In this document: positions 33,586-46,118 of the stretch, one piece after another | Position numbering within the stretch: the stretch's first letter is position 1 | Layout of the letters: each line of letters begins with the position of its first letter | NCBI GenBank assembly: GCA_963210315.1 | Contig: OY723249.1 | Span: forward strand, 806,569-870,568 | Direction: 5' to 3' | Length of the DNA stretch: 64,000 bases | Source of the DNA: Rhynchopus euleeides | Taxonomy: Eukaryota; Euglenozoa; Diplonemea; Diplonemida; Diplonemidae | Notes under the pieces: model-generated | Told to the model about the DNA's origin: nothing | Seen by the model: the letters and a program-made list of their open reading frames with translations, nothing else | Databases searched by the model: none | Position numbers and translations under genes: made by a program

Positions 33586-34995
33586 GGTCTCTGAGAAAAT
33601 AAGGCGTTGTTTGTGCGCCAAACAAAAAAAGGCAGCCAGATTTCAAGAGCAGGCGTGCAGTGCAGTCACTCCTCGTGCCGTAACCAACTGCACCCTGCTT
33701 GGTCGAAAAGCGGCAGCAAAATATCGGGTTGCCGGGTCACTTCTTGATGTGTGCAACCTTCTGACCACCCGCTCTCATCGGGCGTGTGTGTTTGTGCGCC
33801 AAACCCGGTGAACAAACCGCACGTATACTGAACGAAGGTTTGGTGTGCGGACATTCACACCAACAAGGCAAAGTAGATCCTCCCTGCAACCCAAAGCGCT
33901 GCCTATAGTTCCACTGCACCAAGGTTCTTGTTGCTGTGGAAATAAACATTGCACTCTGCAACCTTGTTAGATCTGACGCTTTCCGTGAGCACGGTGCCGG
34001 TTATCACAAAAATACCTGGATCATCCCAGGATGTGTTCTTTATGGATGGGATGCATGTGCAGTAAACCGAACGCTTCCCACGAGTCGTGACGAGAGCTGC
34101 CAGAAGTGGTGAGTACTCCCGCATTGTCGGTAAGGCGAGGGGGGGGGGGGGGTTCTGTGTTGGTGCAGGGCGCATCAGAGCGGGCTCTGTGTGCGATCTC
34201 CACTGTCGACACACCCTCCCGCACCCGCCACTACCAACTGCCATGTCATTTTCTCGTCTAAACTGCAACTCTGAATACTGAGGACACATTATAAAATTAG
34301 GACATATGAATGAGAGCAGGACCAATGGAAATCAAACGGGTCAGGAAATGTGAAGTAACGAGGGTTCAGTTGCACGAAGGAGAACACACGTGTGGCGAGG
34401 CCGCAGGGTGCAGCATCCTTCAACTGTTATTGCGATTCCCACCTCAGAGGTGAGAGAAAGAAGAAAACAGACAGCTTCATTCCAGCGACTCTGAATAGCG
34501 GCCAGCGAGTATATTCCCTCGCTTAACGCTGCCCGGATGAAACATGAAAACTGTGCAGCGCACTGCACTGAGTGATGCATCATGCGAACACAAAGAAAGG
34601 GCAAATGGGTCAGGGAGGCGCTGTCTGGCTTCCAATCTACGCCTCTTGATATGGCTCGTCTGCCAGCAGTTCCGAGCTAGGTCCCAAAAAGATAGATCCA
34701 CTGTATGTGCGCCAAGGCCTGTGCAAACAAAAAGCAGCCCACTGCAGCGCTGCTGTGTATGCTGCATTTGCTGCCCAAACCACACCCTCACGCTATCTTT
34801 TTGACACTGGCAGGTGCCTTGTTGTGGCTTCAGAATGAAGGGGGGGGGGGGGGCGAGCATCGCATTAGGGTCGAAAGAAGTGGCAACGTGTTTCATCCTC
34901 GAGAGGCCAGGCCCGCCCACCGAGAGGGGAAAACAGCTCCCCCAGTGGACAGGCGGGAAGGATGTGAAGAAACATCGGTGTGCCGCGTGAGTGTC

Positions 34996-37214
34996 TCATC
35001 CACAGAATACACCCTGCTCAGAAACGGACCCCTCCCTCGTCCAGGTGAGACGACCGAGCCAGGCCCGCAGGGCACGCATGATGCACTCTCCGTGAGTCCA
35101 GCGGGGTGGGTTGTCCGGCAGTGAGGCCAGGTCGGACTGATGGGGCGCAGCGGGTCGCGCTAGCGCTGCGTCCCACGCGCAAACAGTTGGGGATACCCCG
35201 AGGCGCTCACGTTCCAGCACATCTCTGCGGGCGACTATCGTGCTCATTAGGTGGTGCAGGTCCTTCGCCCGCACCGTACCGGATAGGGGTTTCGGTATGA
35301 TGCCCCAGTTGGCTAGGCAGGGCGGCCATGAGAGGCGCTCCTCACAGAGACCCGCGTACCGCTCCCGGGCACGGACGTCGTTGTGGGCAGGGCATTCCCA
35401 GAAGAGATGCGTGACGGTTTCGGGGGAGCCCGTATCGCAATTCCGGCAGAGGCGGTCGCTACCCGGCTCCGGCTGTGTTGCTGTGAGGGGTAGGGGCACC
35501 TCACCCGAGTCGTCGAGGACATCGAACTCGGACGGGGCTGAGCTCGACGAGTCGTCGTCATCATCGGTGTCACCGGCAGCGTCGCCGTCCGCGGGTGCTG
35601 TGGCGTGGTCGGCAGCGGTCACAGGAGGTGGAGTAGGAGCGGTCGAGCGCTCGGCCTCCGGCCCGTCAGGCGCGGAGTCCGTCGCAGCCCCAAGCTTATT
35701 GCGTCCCCAGCGGTCTGCCAGGAACACGCCCCCAACAATAATGCAGCGCATCGCAGCGGCGAGCACAGGATCCCCACATGATTGCCAGAAGTCGTTTGTC
35801 AGCACGGTGTCAACGCCGTCCTCCACACCGCCGAAGGAGGGTCTGGAGATAGCAAGCCTTCGCCAGATGTTGTGACGCAGCGCCTCGCGTAGCACATGGT
35901 TCCGTGCCGCCACTTCGAGTGAAAGCAGTGGTTCGGAACCTCCTGGAGCAGATATGAGGGAAACATCATCGCCGCAGGTGAGGGAGGCCGGCGGCAGTCC
36001 TTTTTTGAGCGCAAGCCCGATAGGCCCGAGGGGGACGTCGATGCGTGTTTTTTGCGCATACATGGCCCGGATGCGGTTGAATCGCGGGATCAATTCTGGT
36101 AGGCGGCGGCAGGAGTCTAGAAGTAGGAGCAGCATGCGATACGGCACTATGATTCCTGGGTGAAGGAGGTGTCCCTTCGAGGCAATGGAGAGGGCCGCTG
36201 CGGTGCTGCGGGAGGGATGGCGGTCACCGTATAGGCAGTTTGAGGCTCGGGTATCTAGGTCGCGGAGGACCCGGTGGTCAATGGGCGCATACCAGCCACC
36301 GAAGATCGCTCGGGGCATGACTGCGCCAGCAATCAGGCCGTGTCGCTGCTCAAAGGTCGCAGGCGAGCTGCCCAGGCGGCGTAAGGGGGCATGCGCTTTA
36401 CTCGCCCGTCCGTCGTCGCCGCGGTCTATGAACGCTGGTGACACACAGACGCGCACGCCTAGTGCAGGTGAGGCGGTTTTGGTGGGGAAGGTGGCCCCAT
36501 TTACAGCGATGGTGCCGACATATCGAGGGCGTGCGCCAGAGGAGGGGTCCACGCGATGCACGCCCATGGCAATGGTCTTCTTTTCGTTTAGGCGCATTCC
36601 CGTTATTGCGCAGAACTCGCCCGTGATGTCCGCGCCACGTTGTGTCAGCGCCTCAGAGACACGCGAGATGATAGTGGCGTCATCCGCGTACGATATGCTG
36701 AGGGCCCCCCCGCTCTCTTCCTGGATCGCTTTCACCAGGACGGAGAGCAGCGCGTTGATGAGGACGACCGACAATGGGCAGCCCTGAAGAATTCCGTTCG
36801 TCACATCGAACTCCCCCCCCACTCCGAGTGGGGTCTTGAAGCGACGGCGGAGGCGCGAGTACATCGCTTCCAGCGGCCGGAGGATGCGCTCGTGCAGCCC
36901 CATTGCACGCGCCAGCTCCAGGACTAAGCGCTGGGGTACCCTGTCGAAACATTTCGAGAAGTCGAGCGCCAGGAGGTAGATCGAGGTGTCCTTGTCCAGG
37001 AGCGTTTCCTCAATCTGGGTCGTGAGGTCCATCAGCGCGTCGTCGGCGCGGTGGCCGGGGCGGAAGCCGTGTTGAGAGGGGTCAATCCAGCCCTCCTGCC
37101 ATACGACAACATCCTGCAGACGGCGGCAGGCCCATATGCGGTACACCAGGCTCGTGACCGTGATGGGCCGAAGTCCGAGCGGGTCGCCAGCGTATTCGCC
37201 CTTGGGGATGAGCG

Positions 37215-37218
<4 letters not shown>
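34996..37218 (-). CDS. LINE reverse transcriptase, 5'-truncated
   Basis: An open frame to the stop at 34996. Homology starts at VTLIPKGEYAGD (about 37218); the 18 residues encoded before it are a translated GA repeat. Counting from the open frame's first Met: RPITV near 35-39, GFRPGHRADDAL 69-80, motif A LALDFSKCFDRV with D104, NGILQGCPLS near 159-168, and the catalytic YADD at 195-198, then MRLNEKK. A C-terminal knuckle spaced C-x2-C-x9-H-x4-C follows an acidic serine-rich linker. These mark a non-LTR retrotransposon protein copying its RNA at the target site. Endonuclease and early reverse-transcriptase motifs are missing, so the copy is 5'-truncated. Key catalytic residues remain. The clade is undetermined. 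Confidence 0.85.
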
Positions 37219-37250
<32 letters not shown>

Positions 37251-37252
37251 TC
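37219..37252. repeat. GA/TC microsatellite at the LINE 5' junction
   Basis: A TC run on the plus strand starts exactly where LINE homology stops. A second TC run lies at 37403-37425. The LINE either joined a pre-existing microsatellite when its 5' end was resolved, or the repeat grew there later. Confidence 0.7.
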
Positions 37253-38121
37253 TCACTACTTGAAGTGCTCATCCCTGTGAAAGAACTCGCACCAACCTAA
37301 CGACATCACTTAACCCCGCATGCGCGTGGCGGTTGAGAGACTCTCACATAGAGTAAAATGCGAGTATCCCCCTGAAGGAACACTCGCTTACGTAAAGCTC
37401 GCGCTCTCTCTCTCTCTCTCTCTCCCTCCTCTTCCCGTTCAAACTTGCAACACTATTTGCGATGCGCGGCGCTTCTACACACACAACCCTCGACTCATGA
37501 AGAGGGGGTGGTGTCCAGAGCACAGTTATCATAACTGAGTTGTGCGAGAAGTAGTGGAGATGCTGATAATCAGGGCCAAGGGGCCAAGGGGGACGGGGGG
37601 GGGGGGGGGGACAGGGGGGGGAGAAGGATAATATGCAGAGACAGCCAAGCCGTAAGCTTTTTGGACAATATAAACCCGCACGGAAAGGACGGGGGGCGGG
37701 GGGGGGGGGGGGTAAAGGTAAAATGTAGAAGTGATTGTTCCACGGCAGGACGAATCCGGGGCGGGATGGGTGGGGCGGATGCGGGTGATGAGTAGCGACA
37801 TGTAGGAGCTGCTGATCCACATGTCACGCACAATCAGGCCTGGGCGGGGAACGAGCCCTTTTTCCAGGTTTTTTGGGTCGGGGAACCAGGTTTTTTCTAA
37901 GAATTTTTACAAGGGATTTTTTGCTCGCCCCCCCACAGTTTCCAGGCGCGTGCCCGTCAGGCGGGACTTTTTCTATGATTTCTCTCCGCGTCATCATGTG
38001 ACAGCTCTAGAGTGATGCCCAGTTCTTGAGAGATGCATGCGGCAGAGAGTGCCCCTCATGCGCGTTACAGCTGAAAATGAATGAGGATCACCTGGCGCCA
38101 TGCCAGCAGCTGAAGGACAGT
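37253..38121. other. Intergenic DNA, no gene seen
   Basis: It contains a second TC microsatellite (37403-37425) and G-runs (37597-37620, 37690-37712). A TTTTTTCTAAGAATTTTT word near 37890 recurs inverted at 42 kb. No supported gene. Confidence 0.45.
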
Positions 38122-38127
38122 TACAAA

Positions 38128-41100
38128 CATGAATCTGCCCCGTTAACGGGTAACCGGTATTACCGGGTATTACCGGAAACCCGGTAATCGGCCTCCATTA
38201 CCGGGTATTACCGGGTCAAAAACGGGTATTACCGGGTAAAATTGGGGGTATTACCCCTGATGCCCACTCTTCTGAGAAGCACTGAGCAGGCCCCACACTC
38301 CAACCTTACGTAGGGTGGCACAGCCAGCGTCACCGCGCTCTCTCTCCCTCTCACGACCTCAGGCACACGAAAAGTGAGGACCCCTGTGACAAAGAACACC
38401 GACGCCCTGCAGTGCGGTAGCGCAGACTGTGCACACTCAGTACCACATAAGTCTAGGGCAGACCCACCTGCCTCATCCCACCCTTGATATGGTCGATATG
38501 GGGGCCTTCCCTGCCAGAAGTGCAGCAAAGTAGTCTTTCGTGGACTTCTGTACGATGCAGGTCCGCTAATCCAGCATAGCCAACGCAGCAAGGTGTGATA
38601 AGGTGAACTGCCCTCACAACACTGCCCTGCAAGTGACACAGGTTGACGCGCAGCGTGGCGCAGAGCGCAGGCCCTCCATGGTATCCGTTCTGCGACACAC
38701 GCACGCGCATGCCCGAGTGGTGATGAGGACAAGTGGAGGAGGGGGAGGGTGGGCGGGGCGGCTCTGCCACTACAGTGCCAAGCTGTGCCAGTGTGGCACA
38801 TGCGTGGTGCAGACAGCGAGAGGTGGAAGGCGAGGGCAGCACGCCAGCAGACACGCTGATTCAAAGCATTAGCGAGGGGGGGGGGGAAAGAGATAATTAT
38901 GTATGCGGGTGACGTGAGGTCGTGTGAGGGGCGTCCCCACCACCACCACCACCACCCACCCCTCCGCACCCGCAGTGTATGTGTGGTTGTCGTGACGTAC
39001 AAGAAATAGGCCCACTTCAAAAATACTACAGACACACTTCTGGAACCTTTCGCTTGCTTGCATTGCACGCATCCACAGTGTGTGACGCCTCGGATGACCT
39101 GCCTGAAGTATACAGTGGATTGATGGCGGAGCAGAAAGAGATAGACATGAATCTGCCCCGTTAACGGGTAACCGGTATTACCGGGTATTACCGGAAACCC
39201 GGTAATCGGCCTCCATTACCGGGTATTACCGGGTCAAAAACGGGTATTACCGGGTAAAATTGGGGGTATTACCGGGTCCGGTAATACCCGTTTTCGTATT
39301 ACCGGGGATTTTCCGTGGGGATTTCCTTGGTACAGGGATGGTTCGTGGGGTGTCGCAGTGAATCAACTGCAGGGTTCTGGCCATCTTCCGTCTGGCAGTC
39401 CAAGGGAAGGTGCGCGGGGGGAATGTCAGGTGTTAGGTGACCCCCCTGCGTTATTCTGAAGGCCAGCCTCTGCAGCCCCTCCTGTCCCACCCCTCACAGG
39501 GGCGGCCCTGGGAACACTGGGAGTGGGAACGGCTGGGGAACACCCACGTTCAGTACAACCAAGATCTACGAGGCAGGCTTTGCGGCATGGCGGTGGGGGG
39601 ATGTGTTGGCGTGGCGTGCCCCGATGATTACACAAACAAAGGTCGAGATAATGAGCCCAGGCCCTGATTCCAACACCTGTTCGTTCAACCAAGATCTATG
39701 AGGGACACACCCCTGTCTGTGCCTGTGTCCTCCGTGTGTTGCCTCCTCTCCCTCTTCAATGCACTTCATGGCCTGGTCCGCTTCCACGGAGGCAGAGCGT
39801 GTCGTCACACAACCGGCCGTCCACGAGGCTAAGTTCTTTGAAACATGCATCATGACTTGTCCCGACTCGAACCAAGCTGATGATTTATCAGAGGGACCAG
39901 TAGCCAAGCAAGATGACAAGAAGCAGGCACAACTCGTGCATATATTGAGGGCCTGGTCGAATCCACGTTTTGCTGGGACTTCTCTGGATTGCATCATATC
40001 GTAAGGGGTCGCTAAATACCTTGCCGCACCAGCTCGGATCTTAGCTGCAGGTCCGGTACAGAGTGCCAGAGGTGCTCTTGTCAAGGGTGTCGCCAGAGAG
40101 GCTTCACATGGACGTCTTGCTGTGGAGCGTATCACAGAGAATTTCTCAAAATGGAAACGTGTCGACACCACAACTCGAGAACCAGCTCTTCCCGTCCACC
40201 TGCCCAAACCAGCCGTTGTCTGGGAGTCGTGAGGCCACCACGTGGGTCGACTGCAGGCTGGTTAGCTTCCGCTCATCATACACAGGGCGGATACCCTCAG
40301 CGTCCCGAAGGCAGGTGCGATTATCCACCTTGGTTCGGGGGCAGTCCAGCGGCGAGCCCGTGTTGAAGCCACCCCAGCAAATACAAGTCCGCTCACCGTA
40401 CTGTGACCTGCTGTGGCAGGAACCACAAGCCCGGCCACGCCAAGAAGCACCTCTCGGTACCATAATGCTCGTTGGCTGCTCGCAGATAAGTGTTGCGACA
40501 AGCACCCAGCCAGCAGAGCGATGTGACCGAATAACGGAGCTGGCGTGACCAAGCACTCGAGCCTGGGGTAGGAGAAGATGCACGCCTAGGAGGTTTACCT
40601 GAACGAAGGACCGATAATTGAAAACGAGGAGCCCTTCGCTCTGTGCCACTGTGTGCCCAACTGTGCCACTTTGCAACCAGTTTGGTGACGCACCGTTTCT
40701 GCATTTCTGAGCCAAGGTCCTTAAATGATGGAAGCTATGGGAACAGTGCCTCTCTGTGATGGAACCTTCATTGGTTCAGAATGTGCCTGCCCCAAGACCC
40801 TGTTGGCCCAGGCAGTCACTGCCCCAATGGAATGGGGCTCGCAGACTTTGGGAGAGGAAGGTGGCCCTGCGATCACGCCTGTCTCATGTTATGCGTGTGT
40901 GTGATCGACTGCCTGATCTGAAGGCACCGCCGGCTCTGGAAGGGCTCAGGTGGTGTGTGGGCACCGTGCAGTAGTCAGCACTGCTGCGACGGAAACTCGA
41001 AAAGTCTGCAATGAGCCACACAAACCAGACGTGAACTGCGGAACCCGGCTTTCGATCACCCCATGCGCCATAGAATCCAATGTCGACCACAACACACTGC

Positions 41101-41263
41101 TAAGGGGAAGGGAATCAACCCAAAAAACAAAGGGAAATCCCCATGGAAAATACCCGGTAGCGCTACCGGGCTATAACCGGGTATTACCGGACCCGGTAAT
41201 ACCCGTTTTTCGACCCGGTAATACCCGGTAATACCCGGTAGCCGTTAACGGGGCAGATTCATG
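38128..41263. mobile_element. Inverted-repeat element with ACCGGGTATTACCGG arms (element F)
   Basis: The ends are CATGAATCTGCCCCGTTAAC and its complement. TACAAA lies immediately outside both ends (38122-38127 and 41264-41269), a 6-bp candidate target duplication. The arms are built from words such as ACCGGGTATTACC. The left terminus occurs twice, at 38128-38262 and again in the same orientation at 39146-39326. The second pairs better with the right arm (41133-41263). Between 39566 and 40715, minus-strand frames look weakly protein-like, but no transposase motif was recognised. Confidence 0.7.
39146..39326 (+). repeat. Internal duplicate of the left terminus of element F
   Basis: The first 134 bp match 38128-38262 almost exactly, then continue into GGTCCGGTAATACCCG and GGGGATTTCC, which are present inverted near 41133-41180. 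This is either a second element inserted within the first or an internal duplication. Confidence 0.75.
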
Positions 41264-41654
41264 TACAAAGCTGCCACTCACCACCCACCTGCTGGCCCTT
41301 CAGGTCTGAAAGCCCAAAAGCTCCCGGGGATTTTTGCTGTGGTGCGGACCATATTCAGCGCAGTAGGGTGACCTCTCCGATTTTCCAAACTGGCTGGTTT
41401 ACTGGTTTGGGGAACGGTCGCCGGGCAGACCGTTGAAATGCCCGTGTTAGCAAGGCACACTCACGTTTCAGGTAGCGTGCCGCGTGTCACGCATGTCGCC
41501 AACGCGGCGAGTGCATCTCCCAGGTCTCCCAGGTGGGGAAGTCCGACCACCTGTCCGATGTCAACCAGGCTTCGAAGAAGCGCTTCATGGATGCGGCGCT
41601 GACCTCCTACGCTGCACTGTACCCGGGGAAGTGAGATGGACGGGCAAACGCTAC

Positions 41655-41881
41655 ATGGGGGGTCTGGGGGGCGGAGCCCCCCAGCCGCCGGAGGCCACGG
41701 TCGCGAACATCTGTTTGTGTGGGCGTACAGATTCTGTGCGAGTTGGCTGCGTCCTCCTGAGGCGACTGGAATGGTTGGATCCCGACCTGATGGGATTCGA
41801 AGGACTCGAGTACGAGACAGACGCCACAGGGGGGTCTGGGGGGCGGAGCCCCCCAGCGGCCGGAGGCCACGGTAGTGAACG
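41655..41881 (+). repeat. Hairpin-satellite array, second locus
   Basis: One full unit (41655-41825) plus a terminal core ending near GAACGTCTG. It is diverged from the 31-kb units by scattered substitutions, but the order of words is the same. Confidence 0.75.
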
Positions 41882-42056
41882 TCTGTCTCTCCAGTTGGCC
41901 AGCAAGGCGAACTGTACGGGGGACAGACTTCCCTTCCATCCTTGTGCGCGCCGTGTCGACTGGGAAAAAATGAGAAAAAGTTTTTTTCCTCTGCGAAACA
42001 ACCTTAGAAAAAAAATTCCCCTAACAAAATTCTTAGAAAAAAACTTTTTGGTCCCT

Positions 42057-42268
42057 TACACGGTGGACTCCAGCGGGGGTAGGGTAACCCTTTTCGGGAG
42101 TCTCAACTAGCGGGAGTCTCGGACTCCCACTAGCGGGAGTCTTTAGCCTAAATTAGCTGGAAAATAGACTCCCGCTAGCGGGAGTCTCCAGTACATACTA
42201 CAGAAAAAGACACCCTCTCAGACTCCCGCTCCCAGACTCCCGCTAGGGTGGCTGGAGTCCACCGTGTA
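42057..42268. mobile_element. Small foldback element with GCTAGC palindromes (element H)
   Basis: The ends are TACACGGTGGACTCCAGC and its complement. The interior repeats GACTCCCGCTAGCGGGAGTC, itself a perfect palindrome, several times whole or in part. It is 212 bp with no gene. Similar AAAATTCTTAGAAAAAAA words lie on both sides, not directly adjoining the ends. Confidence 0.65.
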
Positions 42269-42604
42269 CAAAAATTCTTAGAAAAAAAGTTCAGAATCCT
42301 GAAAGTGGGGAACAAGCCCCCCAGTTAGGAACAGCCCTGCGCACAATGTGAATATTTTTTTTTGATGACGGTTATTTTGATGACGTGCCACACCACGCTG
42401 CGAACCATACTCAAGGAATCGATATTCACTGTCACCCACACCGACACCTGATTGGTGGGAGAGAGAGGGAGTGAGGCAGGGGGAAATCACACAAGGCACA
42501 TCAGGATTTCATTTCAAAACTCTCGCGTTTGCGTTCTCCCGGCATTTTCTATTGTGGGTGTGGGACCCACAGTGAGGTCAATGGAATCTCCAGAAAAAAA
42601 TAAT

Positions 42605-43152
42605 CTGCCCAAACCAAGGTAGTGCCAGCCAAAAAAATTCGAAAAAATGAAGAAGAACCCCCCGAGTGCTGGAGGGGGCCGTTTGCGCCACCCATGGGGA
42701 TGGACCATGAACTTGCCGACTAGTGTCCACAGCTACCGGTAGACCCGGAGCCCCCCAGCCGCCGGAGTTGTCCCTTGCGGTGTAACTGTTCTGTGTGAGC
42801 TGCCGTCTTGCTGAGCCTACGAGGGTGGTCTGAATTCCATTCGCTGTGCACCCAAAGGACTATCTACGAGGCAGGCATACGGCACAGGGGGGGTCTGGGG
42901 GGCGGAGCCCCCCAGCCGCCGGAGGCCACGGTAGCGAACATCTGGCTCTGAGCGGGGACAATATCCGGGTTTTGGCTGGAAAACCCCAGGTTTGGGCTAA
43001 AAAAAACAGGAAGAAGGGGGTGGTTCCAGAGGACCCATCCTCATCCCCCACTTGAAAAATAATCCAGGTAGTGCCGGCAGGTCGTGCCGGCACTACCTTC
43101 CCATTTTTTCAAAATTAATTCAGCCCAAACCATGCACTACCTGTTTGGGCAG
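42605..43152. mobile_element. Inverted-repeat element with GGTAGTGCC words, carrying satellite copies (element J)
   Basis: The ends are CTGCCCAAAC and its complement, each followed by AGGTAGTGC. The right arm has further inverted GGTAGTGCCGGC words. Inside lie a diverged hairpin-satellite unit (about 42750-42887) and a terminal core (42888-42945). No gene is present. Confidence 0.5.
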
Positions 43153-44480
43153 GCCTGACTACACTGGGGACCCACACCCAGCTCCAGCCCACAAAGAACC
43201 ACAGACAGTTTTGCTGAAGAATCCCCTGTGGAGTAGTGATGGTCCAGGAAGAAGAGGGGGGGGAGGGTGGGTTGATTTCAAGAAGAAGCAACGTGCAATG
43301 GGAAACACACCAAAACACGCAAGGGTGAGGGGGAGGGGGGGGGCAAGGCACCGCTTACGGGATCCTACGCAAAAAAATAACCGTGGCCACGCCACACACG
43401 TTAAAAACTCGAACACAATGAGATTTGTGGCAGAAACACCCTGGCCCGCGGAGAGCGGGATCTGGTGCAGCCCCACGATGGACTCATGAATATTGTCCTG
43501 AACACCTGCTCGTGATCACGACTGCACTGCGCATCATTTTGGAAAGTATCGGAGACAGTTGGCTGCACACACACACACGGGAATCTTTCTTGCAATGGCG
43601 TAGAGAACACTGAGCACCTGCTCTATGTGTGATCTCCACAGTTCCACACAGGGGGCCTTCGTTACCGGCAAATTCTCGGCAAACATTCGGCAATTTTCCA
43701 CCTGGACTATGTTAGACTAGTCTAAGGAGGAACTGCACCTAAAATACACCGTTTTCGGCACGGTAGCAAAGGCTCCAACAGGCTATGATTGATTTGGTAT
43801 CGACGACCACCAACCTGACGTACGAACGCAGGCAGTGGCACACTCAACATTTGGTCTGGCTTGGTATTGAACACGCCAGCATTCGCACTCACTGCGATCT
43901 CCACTGGTCATCACAAAAGAGAACAGAAGCTGCCACCAAGCTCTGCAGAAAAGGGCTGCAGGTAAAAGCGGAAAGCAGCGAGATGATGGTAACGGCAAAA
44001 GGAGTATATCCGGGAGACGGGTGGGGGGGTGCGGGTGATTTCAGGGGCGTTGAAACAAACAAGAAGGGGAGGGGAGCTGGGCTGGGTGGAAATGGGGGGA
44101 AAACGACCTTCGGGAGGCGGGCACTTCGCGCCCTCTCTCTCGCAAGATCGCGGGGCGGGGATGAATTTTGTCAGGAACACGGCGAGCGGGGATTGCTTTC
44201 TTTGTTTTTGACTTCACTGAAGGAAGACCCCACCCCCCCTGTGTGCCAAGCGCGGTTCGCCGCGAGGGGGTAGACACACCCCCCCCCCCCCAACGCACCT
44301 CACATAACAGCAACACATTGCATTGTAACCCATTGCAAACACCAAGGCTGGCGGGTGCCCCGCGGCGAGATCCGCTCAGAGAAAAAAAATGATCATCTCG
44401 TGGTTCCGCCACAACACACAAGAAAGGAAGTCACACTTTTTGTCGTTGTTGCGACCTGCGCACCCCCCCCCCCCCCTAGG

Positions 44481-44914
44481 GCAGTGGTGGCTGCGTACGC
44501 GTACGCAGCGTGATTTTCAAAAAGTGCGTACGGCGTACGCGTACGGCGCTGCGTACGGCAGTCTATGGAGCACAGGAGACGGCCATGGCCGCACACCAAA
44601 TCCGACAGTCGAACTCAGGTGTACCAGGGGCAGCCTCCGAGCCTTCCAGTCGGAAGTGGTACCTTTTGCAGTATGTTTGCGGGTGTACTTGCAGGTGTTG
44701 CGAGTTATTCGCCACGTGCGCGGCAAGGAACCATCTGTGAAAGGCAAGAGCAAAGGCCAGGGCCCAGCCACCCGCTGGGTGGCCTACTGTGTGCTGAGAG
44801 ACCTGGAATACCAGCCGTACGCAAAATCTGCGTACGCGTACGCAGCGCGATTTTCAGAAAGTGCGTACGGCGTACGCGTACGCGTACCGTACGGCCGTAC
44901 GCTGCCACCACTGC
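44481..44914. mobile_element. Inverted-repeat element with GCGTACGCGTACGC words (element I)
   Basis: The ends are GCAGTGGTGGC and its complement. Clusters of GTACGC words in both orientations follow at each end (44491-44565 and 44817-44905), including GCGTACGCGTACGCAGCG at both. The block GATTTTCA-AAAGTGCGTACGG is present in the same orientation at both ends, so arms are rearranged rather than simply inverted. The 250-bp middle has no recognised gene. Confidence 0.65.
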
Positions 44915-46118
44915 CGGGAATACCCGGAAATACCCCCACTACAACATGATCTGTGGCCTTGTTACCCTCTCAGACCCCATCCTAATTTTCCATACCACAA
45001 CTTGTACCGAGCCCACCCCCGGTGGGCAAGGTCTCATCGTGATCAACATGCAATGGGCCAAGAAAAGCTCTGTTCCACCCTTCAAAGCTGCCGAGAGGTT
45101 CCTGTGGAGTCTATCGGAACAGCGGTGCAAGCCCTGCTGTGAGATAGCGGTGCTGCAGGTCGCAGATATCGCACAAGAAGGTACCTACCGGTTGTTGTAC
45201 CGGAAGCACACCGTGGTGAAGGTGCAGCACAGGTGGCACGGTTGCCCCTGTACGAACATATACTCCACTGCAGCGCTCGCACCCTAGTGCTGACGTGAGC
45301 CGAGGTCGGTGTGGATCGAATTCAAACAGGTGTGGTGCACGACTGGCTGGAGGGTCTCCTCTCGTCAATGACAGTACAGCTGATCAGCCGCTTTCAGTGT
45401 ACAGCCTCAACGGTGACTGCACTCGCACAGGTCACCGCAAGCGGAAGAGTGAATATTGAGGTGGGGAAATCCCCCTGTACCCTCGGCAGAGGATGTGCGC
45501 GCATTTGCGAAGCGACCGCGTCCTCAGACAACTGCCCAGGAAGCGTTCCGGGAGATACTTGCCCCACAAGCAGGGCGAGATCCGCAGCTTTCTGGGAAGG
45601 AAACGGGGTGCTGAATTGATGGATCGCGCCGAGGAGAGCGGGCTCCACCAGGATGAATTCACCATACTTGAGCTCCAGGAGAACCTCCTGGACGATATGT
45701 ATGCGGAACTTGATACAATGCCTCTTCCCAGTGGTTGTAGTCAAAAAATGACGAAGCCACGCTACTACCCCGAGGTACAAGTTCTGGTAGGAAAATAAAA
45801 AATGGGCGAAAAATGCCTTCCCGGGTGTCAAAAATCACCGAAATGGGCCTAAAACCTGTTTTCCACCACATATCGGCCAACAGCTACCCAAAAATAGGCT
45901 CTCCGGGGGTCGGAATGGGGGTGTCGGAAAAATTGCTGTTTGTCTACCACTTTTCCTTAGCAGTGACCCCCCCCTACCCCCCCCCCCCCCCCACCACCGC
46001 AGAGCCACAGGGGGAGGTGCACCACGCAGATGGCACGCTTGCATGCGCAATGCTATCGCAACACCCTACCACACCCCCAACCACATCACCTTGCCCCTTT
46101 CTCTCGCTCTCACCCCCC
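44915..46118. other. Intergenic DNA with weak coding-like stretches
   Basis: Plus-strand frames at 44946-45287 (including GLIVINMQWAKKSSVPPFKA) and 45493-45798 (including ELQENLLDDMYAELDTMPLP) have protein-like composition and lack homopolymer bias. They are in pieces, resemble no family I know, and are not called as genes. Further on is C-rich upstream sequence. Confidence 0.35.

Larger units (their letters stand above)
30446..34995. other. Repeat-rich intergenic DNA
   Basis: It holds the hairpin-satellite array (30854-31262), a GTCGAC-word cluster (31282-31557), two GAAGTAGAAGG copies and copies of the SINE-like repeat (32337-32405, 33403-33585). No supported gene. A GC hairpin of alternating CG lies near 30625-30650. 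Confidence 0.45.
41270..44480. other. Repeat-rich intergenic DNA
   Basis: No supported gene. It holds two runs of the hairpin satellite, elements H and J, and a dispersed AAAATTCTTAGAAAAAA word (42028-42046, 42272-42288, and inverted near 37890). The sequence from 43160 to 44480 is otherwise unremarkable, with G-runs. Confidence 0.45.

Noticed and set aside
38229-39068. 279-codon minus-strand open frame in element F
   Set aside because: It starts in the element's arm sequence, passes through a CCA-repeat tract (poly-Trp) and has no domain or start context.
38128-39326. 134-bp direct repeats considered as long terminal repeats
   Set aside because: A third copy is inverted at the far end, flanks fit a terminal-inverted-repeat element, and no reverse transcriptase or integrase motif lies between.
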